A stretch of DNA of 64,000 nucleotides from Aplidium turbinatum (taxonomy: Eukaryota; Chordata; Ascidiacea; Aplousobranchia; Polyclinidae), in the NCBI GenBank assembly GCA_918807975.1, contig OU964921.1, forward strand, positions 37,040,498-37,104,497. The letters run 5' to 3'. Positions within the stretch are counted from its first letter, which is position 1, and every line of letters begins with the position of its first letter. Both the position numbers and the translations under genes were made by a program. The notes under the pieces were generated by a model. It searched no databases, was not told where the DNA came from, and worked only from the letters and a program-made list of their open reading frames with translations. This document shows positions 45,971-57,840 of this stretch, one piece after another.

Positions 45971-48900
45971 TGCAACCTACAAGCATTGTCGTGAACAAGT
46001 AAGGGATTATTTTTTGTAGGATTTATAACGTGCATGAGCGGTGATTTGGAAAGCGATTTAAGATGTGCACTTGTGCATTTCTTGCCGATCAAACAGTGGC
46101 AAAAGTATTTTGGGGTGCTTCATAAAAAACTAACCTTCAATTAAGTGATGCTTTATTTTCAGTTCAGTTTGCTTTTATATCTGACCATTTCAACAAATAA
46201 CGATATACCAAACATAGCAGAGGTCTAGAAAAAGGTAGTTGTTACAATTTACGTCTAGAATAAATGGATGCAACGTTAAAAAATCAATGTGGAAAGGTAA
46301 CTTAACAAAATAATAACAGTCCATGTCAGATCCACCAAAGCATGACATAGCATAGCTTACCAATTCAATGTAGGAGTGCAAAGCTATTTGTTGCTGTGAA
46401 GATACGAGATAAAGTGAATAGGAAAGCAAGAAAGCCAACCTCTGTATCCACTTTCAAGCGTGTCATATCTTTTGACATACAAGCAAATGCTTTCGGTCAG
46501 TGTTGAACCGACGTCTTTCAATAGTTGGTCAGATGCGAGCAAAATTCCTTCGTTTGTAAGGACCACAGCCTTGTAACTTAGAATCTAAACTAATTTGTCT
46601 GTCTGTGCTCTTTGCCTCCTTATCATAGAAAAAAAAAAAAATGATCGCAATTTTCTTTAAACAAACTCGTACAGCATAATTTTTTCATTTTTAATGCATT
46701 TATGATTTTTATCGTAGGTTCAACAGAACATTGAACAAGAAAGAAACTTAATATCTTGATTGTATTTAAAGACCTCGTAGTTAGCCCATCTTACTTTGCG
46801 ATAAATCGAAACAATTGCAAAGTGGCTGTAGAGTGTAGAATGTCATGCATTGTACCCATAAAATTGGTTCAAAAAATAGACAGTATTTCAAAACAGAAAG
46901 CAGCTACTGAGTTTTCAGTCGGAGAGAAACTTGTGGGTATAACAATTTTTTTTAACTTGAGTTAGTGCAAAAAAATTAAAATTGCTTGCAGCCCTCGATT
47001 ACAAAGTGCTATAACGAAAAGTGCTAATTCATTGATGAAGCAGGTGGACTTCACATATTTAAAAAAAGTCAATAACATTATGATATATTAAGTAGTATGG
47101 CTATAAAAATGCGTGATTAGATAAAATGGCTGCAATACTTCATGCCGAATAATGCAAGTAAAAAGCTTACTATAATAAATTCATTAAAGTTTTAAAAATG
47201 GGTTTACAGAAGTTAATAGATCAGTATTAATTTTATCTTGCACTTTTGACTTTTCGTTTTTATCTGAATTAAATTAAAAACTATCAATCTTTTACAAGAC
47301 ATCGAAAAACGTGACAGGAATAAAAGAGCGATGGCGTGATGAGTAATATCCAACATGGCGATGGCCACAATAGATGTATTGAAATTTATTTTATGTCCAT
47401 CAGAACAAAAATTGCAATCTAGGTTTTTGCTATGACTTAGATTACGAGTTCAATAAAGCCATAATCTGTCACAACATGGCTATTTAAATGAATAATAGAA
47501 TAATGAAAATAAAGAAGAACGCAGTCTACCCTCTATAACTTAGTTAGACGACCCCGTTTGATAGAACCAGGCTACAGCTGAAAGAAGACCGTTTTTTTTA
47601 GACCCGAATCAATTTTTCTATAATTTAAATTTTCCATTTCACATAACAAGCAATTTGTTACTACTGTAGTGTCAAAAAAAAGATTGCCGTCAATGGAAAC
47701 TAAGTCTTTATAAATCTCTATTTTTGCTGTCTTTGGCATGGTCGGACAGGGATTTGAACCTACGATTGCCGACGCAGTGGCAGGAATTTTATCAGCAAAG
47801 CTACTGAGGTTGTTAATGCAATCAGTATTCGAATTATTTATGATTTTTATGGCAGGAACATCTCACAAAGCTCCATTCCTTGTGGCACTGACATGCAAGT
47901 GTAAAACAGAAATCACTTCACCTTTTTCAAAAACGACAAAAACAAATAAGTTACAACGTACTCACTAATATAAATAAAACTGTTTCAGACAAACCTAAAC
48001 TCATTGATAATTTTTAGGTTTTACAAATCTAAAATAAAAATTAATACATATTAAAGCCTAAACCGTTTCAAAGGAATTTAGGGTCTTCTGATTGACCCCT
48101 AGATAATCTTTTTGGTTTACTTCCTGTTGCAATTGACGTCAGAAGCGTGAGGCCAGCAATTTGATATTTTGTTTAGTAAGAAATACCTTTTGAAGCAGAC
48201 GTCAACAAGATAAAGATTGTGATATTTCACAACTTTATAAACAGGCACGGCCCGACAACTCATTTTTAAAGTAGGTAGTCGCCATTTAAGAGCACGACAT
48301 ACCTGGTACACTGTCAGTGATGACCGTTGGAGTAGCGCAACTCGTAGGCTGACGCCATTACTTCTGCTCTGTTAGTATCGGTTGTAGATGATGTCAAAGT
48401 TTTGAACAATGTAACTTTTCAAAATTTATGTAAAAACCACTGCTGTTGCTAGTGGAGTTATTATGTTCGGATTCAAATTGTTTTTTCAAATAAATTGTGA
48501 AATTTCTACGCGCAAAATAATTAAACTTTTTAAAGCGTTTAAAACGAAGCTTTGCCATATTTCGAAAAATGTTTCGCCCATCATAGGTAGTTCCACTTCT
48601 TGTATGCCGGAAAACCAGCTAGGCTACAGTTATTAACATACGAGATTTAAAAGTTAAAAAGGTTTGCAAAACTCGATTGATAGGCTACAAGGCTACAAAC
48701 AAACCAATATAAAAAAAAAACTTTTCGTCTTTAATTATGTCACAAAGGAATGCGTGTAACAACAAATAACAAGGATCTTGGAATAATGCAGAAATGTGTC
48801 CAGTCATTTGCTGTAAAAAGTCTTTCAACTACTTTTGCAAGAAGCGGTTTACCTTTTAGCAATTCAAAAACGATCTAAAGTCTAAAATCAGACCTTGGCT

Positions 48901-49343
48901 CCTCGGTTACGACAAAAGCTCAACAGACTTTTACTATGACGTGTAACGACGTTCTGAGAGCAATTTATGAAATGACTTTACCGCGGCATAATGTAGTTAA
49001 GATTTTTGCTAGTTTTTCCTGCTATTTTCTACTTCAGTGTTGCAAATAAGCATGAGTGTTGATCGGTGACAGAATTACGAGTTAGTTCAGTGTCATCATG
49101 GAAAGCATAAAGACACGAGCTTTTGCTCTGACTTTTTTAAGCTTATTACAGTATTGTGAGCAGTTATTGCATAAAACACACAACTTTTCAACATTCAATT
49201 TGAGAAAGTTCCGATAAAAGACAAAGTTTTTAGCTGCACGTATCTGCAATTGGCAGAAGATGTTGTTACGATTTCGAGGACTACATGGAAAACTACTATT
49301 TTACAGATTTTACAGGCTGATGGTTACACAAGAATAGTAGAAA
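45971..49343. other. Long gene-poor stretch
   Basis: Apart from a tRNA-like segment at about 47740-47812 and a weak B-box (cgtcggttcaacac, minus, near 46505) I found no supported gene, exon pair or complete element in this 3.4 kb. Confidence 0.45.
47740..47812 (-). repeat. tRNA-derived SINE head or tRNA relic
   Basis: The minus strand has TAGCTTTGCTGATA (A-box region) and a perfect B box GGTTCAAATCC, followed by 'ctgtccgacca', which resembles a tRNA 3' end. Stem pairing is incomplete. Confidence 0.65.
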
Positions 49344-52300
49344 ATGCAACTTGTGTTACATTATATTTTACATGCCATTGTTGTTCTTAGTTTAAATTTG
49401 GTTGCCAGTCAAGGTATGCGTAGTCATCGATTATCCAGTTTTATTGGGGGATATAAAAAATAAAACTTGTTTTCTTTTGAGAACCGTAAGGGTAAAATTT
49501 AATTACGTCAAAACAATGCAATGTACTCAACCGGAACGACGGAAATATATTACCGAAAGCTTATAAATCTTCTTTGTCTTGACACGCAGGCTTCATGCCT
49601 ATTTGAACACAGTTGGAGACGTTATTGTAATTTAATTTCGTCTCGAATTTCTGTTGGTCTCCTCTGCTTCGAATTTATGTTTTGTGTTGGAAGTTTTGTA
49701 CGTAATTTAACGTAGAAAGTAACCGCTCAAACATCTTTTGGTCAACCTTTAAAATAGTGTGTGTTTTAGTTTTTTCTTGTCTTCAACCGCACTGCAGTAT
49801 ATAACTTTGTAAATTTTATTTTGCATGTTATTCGCTCTGAGGAAGCGCATTTTCATGTTGCGCGAAACGTCAGTGAAGCAATAAATCAACCTGTTTGTCG
49901 TTGTTTTTACTTTCACTTTCATTAGATGAACGTTGCAATTAGTGCTAGAAACGATAATTGTCCTGATAAACACCCAAACTAGTATTCAATTAGGTAGGCT
50001 ACGTTTTTTAGAAACTGTCTGACACACTCCAACCTAAAATTAAAGAAGACAACAATAAAACATCTGTGTGGCAACATTTTTTGAAACGGGCCATAAAGAT
50101 TTCCAAACTACATAGCCTACAACTTAAATATTTTTTTTATCTACCAGTAAGAGCAAGAAAAACTTATAGTTTCTATTAAGTGTAGCTTCTAAAATCAAAA
50201 ATCATGGAACAAATATTGTGCTAAATTTTCCATTTGTCGTTTAGGTCACATGTCATGTCTTTTCAGAATCCAGTCTACTCTGCTTCGAATGCAGCAACGC
50301 AGGATCCAACCAGCACTGCTTGAAGACGGGAGCAATCAAACGCTGCCAGCCTAACGAAGTAACCATTACATGCTGAAGTAGTGTTGAGATGAATTATGTT
50401 ACTGCACAACACCTTGATGCGAAAACCTAATAACGGTAGATTTTTAGACGTTAAAAATGACTGCCATCTTAGAAGAACACTAGACGACGACTCTTACCAA
50501 CCTATACTTACTTTCCAGACTTACGTACGCATAGTAAACCATTATAATTATATTTCAATGCAAACTAAACCATTTTGGAATTTAATTTGTATATTGTAAC
50601 TTCATCAACTCTTCGGCTGGAATATGTCTATGACTCACAGACATGACCAAATAGGCATAACAGATTGGAGGAAAGAGAGAAACTGTTTTCCCTTGCAAGT
50701 TAAACGTAACAAATGGACCTCTCTTTGAACGCTACATTATTCAACATTAAGCGTATTCATGCATTCCTCTATGTTTATGAATTCAGGCGTGGATCTAGGA
50801 GTTTTTTTTGGGGGGGGGCAGAAAATTTGAAAATGAATCAAAAAGTAATAAAAAGATAAAACAGATATGAACAATCAGTGGCGTAGCCAGGAATTTGGGG
50901 GGTTGGCGGGTGAAGCCCGACGGCGTGTTTGCCGAAGGCGACACCCAGCGGCGGGGGGTCTGGGGGGCCTCCTCCAGAAAATTTTGAAAAATTACTTTGA
51001 ATTTGGTGCATTCTGAGAGCATTTTCAACAAAAATATGGGTATAAATATTCCTGTAAAATGGTGCTGTCCGGTGGCATAGCAAAAGGATAAGATCATGTT
51101 TTCTTCGGCATTTTTTCGGTAATAAAGCTAAGTCTCTATGTTTTCTTGTTGCTAATTCCTGGCTGAGATGTTTGAATGTTTGGTATTGGCAAAACTCGCT
51201 CGTTTAATGCAGTTTCGCTTAAAATTAGGCTAACTTTGTTTTAGAGACATAAAGAGACTGAAAGCATCATTCTCAATATCGTGACGTCACACGCGTGCCA
51301 AAGGAGGGGTTGTAAGTCCGCTGTGGGACTAATATCAGCTGGTTAGAAGCGTATCAAACCATTCAACAATTTCTCACAAAATTTCGGGGGGGCCCGGGCC
51401 CCTTGGGCCCCCCCATAGATCCGCGCCTGTATGAATTGTATATCTGAGTTGAAAATAAACTTATTTCTCTCTTTCTCTTTTTGTCAAAAATGCTCACTTT
51501 TCATCATACATGCAGCCAATGAGATTGTTTTGGCGTCGTTTGTCTTTGACGTAAACTACTTATGCACGGTAACCTAGCCGTTCAATTTAGTCGTCTTAAA
51601 TCACAATGATAATTAATAATACTGTATGATCAAATAAATAATCATTTCGTTCGTATAACAATCGTCCGTTTGCGCAGAACGCTTGCATGACCGAAATACG
51701 GCGCGAGAGATCAGGTTTTCGGGCATTCCGAATTTCAAAGAAATGCAAACAGTCGCTAGCCTGTGACAACAACTACTGGCAAAATGTTGGCGGGGTGAAA
51801 AACAAGCCAAAAAAGAGGACAGGACGACAATGCGCTGGGCGAAAGGGAAGACCTTATTCCAGCAGTACCTGCCGATGTTGCTGTTCGAACAACTTGTGTA
51901 ACTCAGGATTGTACAGTGCATGTGATCAAGGTTAGTTGAATGCATTTGAAAGTAAACGATTGCCTACTAATATACCGTTAAAACTACAATGATTATAAGC
52001 ATACCGAAATTATTAACAAGTCTAAAAACATAAATAAATTAAAAAGAACACAACAAAATGGAGGGAGTTGACCAGAGAGGTCTCTGCTGATCCAACATGA
52101 TCAATCTGTTGATGAAGGAACAGTTGCCAAAGCTGAAATAATTAATACACATAATTGCATATACTAGAAATTCAAAACAACAGACACAGCGACAGCGTAA
52201 GCTTGTCATTATACCAATGATTTAATTCGTGAGTTAATCAAAAAATAATCTCATAAAATTTTGTTTCACTCCGCATACTATCGTGCAGATTTTCGTTATA

Positions 52301-55300
52301 CTGTACAGTACAGTGAAATATTATAGCAATAGCATGTTTAAACGAGGAAACTGCTGAAACTATCAGATAGGGTTACATTTGATTTAACTTACTAACTTAC
52401 TAGACGAACAACGTGAACGTTTGTTCATTAGTAATTGGCTTACTTTAAATAAAACAAATTTATTTACCTAAAAGCATCAAGAAAAATTGCCCGTAATGAA
52501 GAAACACGTGAACCTCGATGTGAACCTCTTGAAGATCTTCTGATCAATGGAAAACAGAGATGCTCTCATTCAAACAAGCCTGGATCTCACTGTGTCTTCT
52601 CTTGCAAGAACAAATATTCTCTCTATGGTAAAACTCAAATTAGCTGCCAAAAGAAAAATGGAGTATCCGCTAGTTGGACAGGGGATCCACCATGCTGTGC
52701 TAGTGAGCATTTTTCATTTACATGAGAGTTTTAAAATGTTGTGTTTCTTTTGAAAAGGTTACAATAGAATGTGGCTAACACGCTAAAGTCGATTTACATA
52801 ATACAAAAGGAATATCCCTTAGCTTCCATCCTCATAACCCTTCAATAAGAAGAACATATAAAATCAATTTCATTTTGTAGTCCAATCTTTTACTAATTGG
52901 AGTAGTAGGCTACAGCAATTTTTGAAATACTAGTTAGACGAACAGTAAATGGATGTAAGAGAAATTAACTGCACTACGCTTGAATCTGCGTTAAAATATT
53001 TCCACAAACCTGTACGAGCCAAATAAACGCTTTTCAATGTTTCTAAATAAGTAAATATTTTCAGAGCAATGCCCTCCCTACGGAGGAGTGGATCTTGTGA
53101 TTGCCATGCAAGCAAACATTCCAAACACGTTGGATTGGCAAAGGATGAAACTGTTTCTAATTTCTATCTTACAGTAAGCAGGGCTGCATTTGGAAATTTA
53201 AAATAATCTGCATATGCTAAATGTTTAATCTGTAGAAAAACAAATCGCTTTCTTGTTTACTAATAAATTAGTATTGATACACAAGTCTTAATCGTTTGAA
53301 CAAAGAAACCTAGGTTTGTTTGATGAACATAACACCGACGACTTGTGGTAACTATGGGTCTATTCACCTGTTTCTTGAAGCTACAAATGATTAAACTAAA
53401 AGTGTCGAAGTTAAACAAGTGACATCAAATTAAACATTAGGCTATGGAAGCTATGACCTATTCTATTTAATAATAATAACTATGGTGACGTAATAGTTTG
53501 CAAAAAAATATTTGTAGCTTATTGCATTTGTAAATGAAAAATAATTTCAGGAGTTTTGTTCGGCTTCCAGACAGTGACGTCAGAATCGGTTTCTATACCT
53601 TCAGTGACAAGCCCTTGAAACGTGGGGAGGTATTTCTAAATACCCCTCTATCTGGTCTAAAAAACCTTCGGCGTCAAGTATATAGACTGCAAAGGACAAG
53701 ATTCTCAGGTAGCACATGACTCCTACTTCAGCCTCATGATGAAAAAATCAACAAAATTATTGCTAAGTGAATAAAAAAATAACAGTTTACCTCTCAAGTA
53801 CATGTAGCTCCACACAAAGTGAAATTTCCATGCCTTTTAACTCTTTTTTATTTCTTTAAAAGTAATGTCTAAAAAGACATTATTGATCCAAAAAGAATGT
53901 CTAAAAAGACATTATGAAAAGTAACTACGGACAAAGGCCAGTGTTTCGATCTTCCGATCTCTTCAGCGTAGTAAAGTGAAAGTGGAAAGTTGTCTTGAAG
54001 GTGTTGGTTGAGATGATGATTTGAAACTTGAGTGATTGTTGTGAGACAATGAGACTGGATTTAATTTTTAATTTCGGACTTCAGCGAAACGTAATTTTAC
54101 CGCCATTTAGAAGGTGTGATTTTTTCGAAAGAATTTGTGCTAAGAAATGACAGAAATTTGTTAAAAATAAAAACTAGAAAAAAAGGCAAGAATTTGCAAC
54201 TGAGCTAGGACATAACAATCATCTGAGATGGATCTAAAATGCAAGAAATTAGATACTAGCGGGACATATAAGTATTAAAATTCAAAGAAAATGAAAGGGT
54301 GTACCAGCAAACATCTATAGGATTGGCCCATGATACTATAGAGAAGGATCCACAGAGGATACAAACTGATATGAATGAGTCAACAAGTGAATAAAAAAAT
54401 AACAGTTAACCTCTCAAGTACATGTAGCTCCACACAAAGTGAAATTTCCATGCCTTTTAACTCTTTTTTATTTCTTTAAAAGTAATGTCTAAAAAGTTTT
54501 TTTTTGTAATTTGATACACATTTTGACCTTTTAAATCAAATATAGTTATTACTATCTGAGGCCTTTACAAATTGTTTCACCTAACGGATCATCAGAAGGT
54601 CTTGTTCAAATAGAATTTTGACCTTTTTGACCATTTTGACCTTTTTGTATTCCATTGTTTATTTGTTCCATTATTGAAAATTATGATATTTTAATTTCTA
54701 TTTTCCTGGTAATAACATTTAAAATAGGTTTGAGCACAACAGAGCAAACGAATCCACAAAAGTTAAAAACATTAGGATTAAATTTCGCAATGATTTAAAA
54801 CACGTGTCGCTTGTACGTCAGCGAAAAGGACAAGCATGATGGCATATCTTGTTGCATGATAATAATAATAAATCAATTGGCGCTTCAGGGTAACACGGAA
54901 ACAGCAACTCTTCTTTGCCGGGTTTTAAGTTACAAAGATTGCCGAATTCTGTATACTTTCGCATGAGACAAAATGAAAGCAAACAAATAAACTCGATGTT
55001 TTAAGAAAAAAATATTTGTTAAACTTTTCTTGAAGTACAAGAATGGTAGCTGAATTCTCGTACCCAGTATCGTTGATAGGGGGTCTAGGGGTACTTTTGG
55101 ACCGGGCCGGGGTGATTTTAGGGGCCGCAGCCTTTCCATCATACATCATATTGGCACCGATACATTGTCAACCCCTGGTAACTATTTGCTTTTGTTTGAT
55201 CTCAACTTTTAAATTAACCATTACGTCTTAAAAGGATTGCTCATATACTGTAGCAGGGGAGTAGTCAGGGGGGCAAAGAGAATAATTGCCCCTCTCCCAA

Positions 55301-56940
55301 AATTTTGTGCTGGCTATGCTCCGTTACAGTAGTATCCTCTCAATTCATTTGTTACGTGATTGAATGGTTTTATTTTATAAGTAGATATGATGTAATAAAA
55401 AAAATGTTTCAGTTAAAAATACTTTGATTAATATAATTGCTAAAGCAATAAACAAAACATGAAATAGCAATAAAACTGAAAGACGTTTTATATGCAATAG
55501 TTTTATGGACACCATGCCTCATCTCGGAAGCATTAAGTTCAAGAAAGTACTAAAATTATATGTGATAAACCCAACTGTGATAATATTCTAAACTGAACTT
55601 GAATTTGTGTTTGGGCAGCTTTATGATTTAATTTTTCTCACAGGTACAAGGAATGAGCAGTTGCGCCACGTCAATTTAAATGGAGCTATTTCACACGCCC
55701 AACGATACTCTTTATTGCCACAACGCGGCAACAGAAAATCCGTTCGTGATTTTCTAATCTTGTTGACGTACGGCAACTGCGACTCTGATCAGTCAAGCGT
55801 GTCAATTCCATCTAGACAACTTCGAGATGACGGAGTAACGGTAATAGGCCTACCTCAATCAAGCTCTACTTTAATTTGTTACAAATATCTTTCTGACAAG
55901 ATAAATTTAAGAACTGCTTTCCTACCACTTGCTTATGGATTCTCCCTTGTGTTATGTAGGCTACGTGATCAGCATCTACTTTTGTAAGTATACCCTTGGT
56001 ACTATACTAGCATCAAGCTCTTCTAGCACCACTGGATTTGTTTGTGTTTGTTGGCTGAGGTATCGAATTATTTTGCAAATGACATTTTGCTGTGTGGTAA
56101 TCGGTTATATAACCCTTCAACTGCAACGCACAATTAGGTATTTATCTTTTAGTTTACAGTTTGTGACCTTTTTACTTTAAACAATTGTAGCTTGGGATAG
56201 GTAAGTACAGACAAAAACCTTCTAAATAACTTTTCCAGAAAAGGGTATGTTTGTTATTTTTCTAATAAGGTACATTATTCACTTTTAACCTAAGCACTGG
56301 GACTTTTGTTAATGGTACGGCTCTTTTTAACCCTCAACATTAAAAATAAACTTTGCAACAAATGAAGCACATAGTGTGACTGTGTATTTTAATAAAGTTC
56401 TTGTTACAGATATTAGCGGTCAATGTCCAGCCTTCAAAGAGTCGGATCAATCAACGATATTTGAGACAACTCGCACAAATATCAGGATCACGGTCTAAGG
56501 TAGCTGCATTTAAAAATATCTAGATATAACCGCTATGCATGTAACTTACCACTAGCTAGATAGGCTGCTGTGTGCTGTTTTGATCGTTTTTAGCATTTGT
56601 ATGCAAAACCAAGATAAAATACTCCATTTACTTTTGAACTAGCAGTATATCAGATTGACATAGTGCTAGTTCAAATAAACTGGCATGCTTGAGATTTAAA
56701 TGTATAGACCACGTTGTCGTCGATAATTGAAATATAACTAAGTTTGAATATCATGTGGTGGAGTCAGTGAATTTTGTGGAATGTAAGAACAACTGCATGA
56801 ATACTTTTTTTCAGGTACATGTTATTGAAAATGGCTTGACAGGATCGTTAACTCAATCATCAAAACCGATACAAGATGCAATCTGCGGAAATCCATGTCA
56901 ACGGAATATTCCACAGAAAAGCAAAGATCATGCCCAATAA
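49344..56940 (+). CDS. Secreted LU (Ly6/uPAR) - sushi - VWA mosaic protein
   Basis: Nine exons: 49344-49413, 50267-50358, 51678-51930, 52475-52702, 53065-53173, 53551-53708, 55644-55840, 56410-56499 and 56815-56940. Phases agree and give 440 residues. Order: signal peptide (1-22); a three-finger LU domain (about 28-132) with CFEC, spaced cysteines and the closing CRCCCSNNLCN signature; a sushi/CCP domain (about 150-214: RCSHSNKPGSHC, ISCQKKNG, SWTGDPPCC); a VWA domain (about 220-400: VDLVIAMQ, VRIGFYTFSD, FLILLTYG, LRDDGVTILAV); a short Cys-pair tail. The VWA metal site is lost: DxSxS is replaced by MQANI and the TDG Asp by Tyr. CCP plus VWA recalls complement factor B, but there is no protease domain and the LU domain is extra. 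I infer a secreted binding or adhesion protein; partners are unknown. Exon 4's acceptor (taaaag) is weak, so that boundary is the least sure. Confidence 0.87.
49837..49868 (+). other. Hammerhead-like core, probably degenerate
   Basis: CTGAGGA, a GCGC/GCGC stem and GAAAC occur in hammerhead order, but no stem III or stem I partner is visible. It lies in intron 1 of the LU/VWA gene. Confidence 0.35.
50784..51429. mobile_element. hAT element in intron 2 of the LU/VWA gene
   Basis: Ends CAGGCGTGGATCTAGG and CCATAGATCCGCGCCTG; the duplication tatgaatt is exact (50776-50783, 51430-51437). Both termini carry G/C-runs ('gggggggg', 'gggggggcccgggcccc'). Confidence 0.9.
50876..51170. mobile_element. 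Smaller MITE nested in the hAT above
   Basis: It begins CAGTGGCGTAGCCAGGAATT and ends AATTCCTGGCTGAGATG, an imperfect TIR. About 280 bp is shared with 8180-8450 in the other orientation, including a segment that reads as open 'MILSFCYATGQHHFT' in both copies; that is shared repeat sequence, not a gene. Confidence 0.65.
53765..54496. repeat. 620-bp-spaced direct repeat around the hammerhead
   Basis: A 112-bp segment (53765-53876) recurs at 54385-54496 with only one or two differences. The first copy continues into two hairpins of form aatgtc-taaaaa-gacatt (53863-53882, 53896-53913) and the ribozyme; the second copy ends in the first half of that hairpin. This looks like one full and one truncated unit of a tandem element, the layout used by Penelope-like elements and other hammerhead-bearing retroelements. 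No protein-coding part is seen. Confidence 0.7.
53924..53972 (-). ncRNA. Type I hammerhead ribozyme motif
   Basis: The minus strand reads, in order: ACTACG (stem I), CUGAAGA (CUGANGA core), GATC-GGAA-GATC (stem II hairpin), GAAA, then CA...UG closing a 3-bp stem III with an 8-base loop, U, C (cleavage residue), and CGTAGT, which pairs with ACTACG. Every invariant core base and the A-U pair next to the cleavage site are present. Short stem III is typical of animal retroelement hammerheads that act best as dimers (established knowledge). Activity is untested; it lies in intron 6 of the LU/VWA gene, antisense to it. Confidence 0.8.
54557..54625. repeat. Half copy of the fold-back MITE family seen at 4526
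   Basis: Shares 'ctttaca', 'tgtttcacc', 'atcatcagaaggtct' and 'aaatagaatt' with one arm of 4526-4673; the other arm is absent. Confidence 0.5.
55254..55324. mobile_element. Very short MITE remnant
   Basis: 71 bp beginning CAGGGGAGTAGTCAGGGG, with flanks tactgtag/tacagtag (7 of 8). The right end is worn. Low certainty. Confidence 0.4.
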
Positions 56941-57840
56941 TAATAGTTTTCTTGAGTTGCTCTACTTCTTTTTATTTTACCTGATGTACAACCAGTAGTG
57001 GATCCAGAGAAGCAATTGGTCATAAGTGACGCCAACAACAAAGAAAAAACGAGTTTTCTTTTTAGTCTTTGCAATTTTTTTTTTACTCGTTTTGGTCGTT
57101 AAATTTCATAATTATATTCATAAGCACAAGAGCAGGCGTGTTTTAAATCAAAATAACTGCGGATTTCAGGGGCGAGAAGAAAAGTTTAGTCGCAAGCTTT
57201 TCAAAAACGTGAGAAACAAAGTTATTTTTTTTTAAATCTCCATCAACTTCCCGAAGTTAGCAAGCGAGAAAAAATGTTTAAAGTCTGCCTTCATCGGAAT
57301 TGTAGCCACCAACACCTACACTACAGTAATTTACGAAGATTACTCAAAACTTGTTAAAAACTGAATGTTTGAAATACCTGTACTTCAATTATGATCTTTA
57401 GAAATGATTTTGAAGTTCAAATTTTATGTTGATTTTTGAACCAAAGCATGGAAATCTAACGTCTGCAAAACAAAGCTTTAATTGGGGTTTATGATGAAAT
57501 ACAACATGCGTTTTAAACAAAAAGTATTTTTAGAGTAAAGGAATAATTAAAAGGTGATCAAAAAAGGTTAATTTTGATGAAATTCTTTAAGGGCAAACCC
57601 CAGAGCCAATGTTTATTTCATTGTAATTTATCCTACCTTGAACTGTTATTGTATATTCTCAAATATATTTTTTCCGCTCAATCCCGCTTACCGCAACTTG
57701 TTTTCTATATCCGCTACGGTGTTTAGCGTTTGCTGAATCTCCATACATCACCATTTGCTTCGTTTATAGTTTAACAGTGACTTTCTATTGTTTAATTTTG
57801 TTTAATTTCTGATTGTTTGTGTTTTGGTATTGTATTGTAG
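56941..57840. other. 3' flank of the LU/VWA gene, nothing firm
   Basis: A hydrophobic open stretch near 57026-57235 starts at GTG, not ATG, and has no splice context, so it is not called. Confidence 0.4.

Noticed and set aside
57026-57235. Hydrophobic frame resembling a membrane anchor
   Set aside because: It begins at GTG, not ATG, lies in A/T-run sequence and has no splice site.
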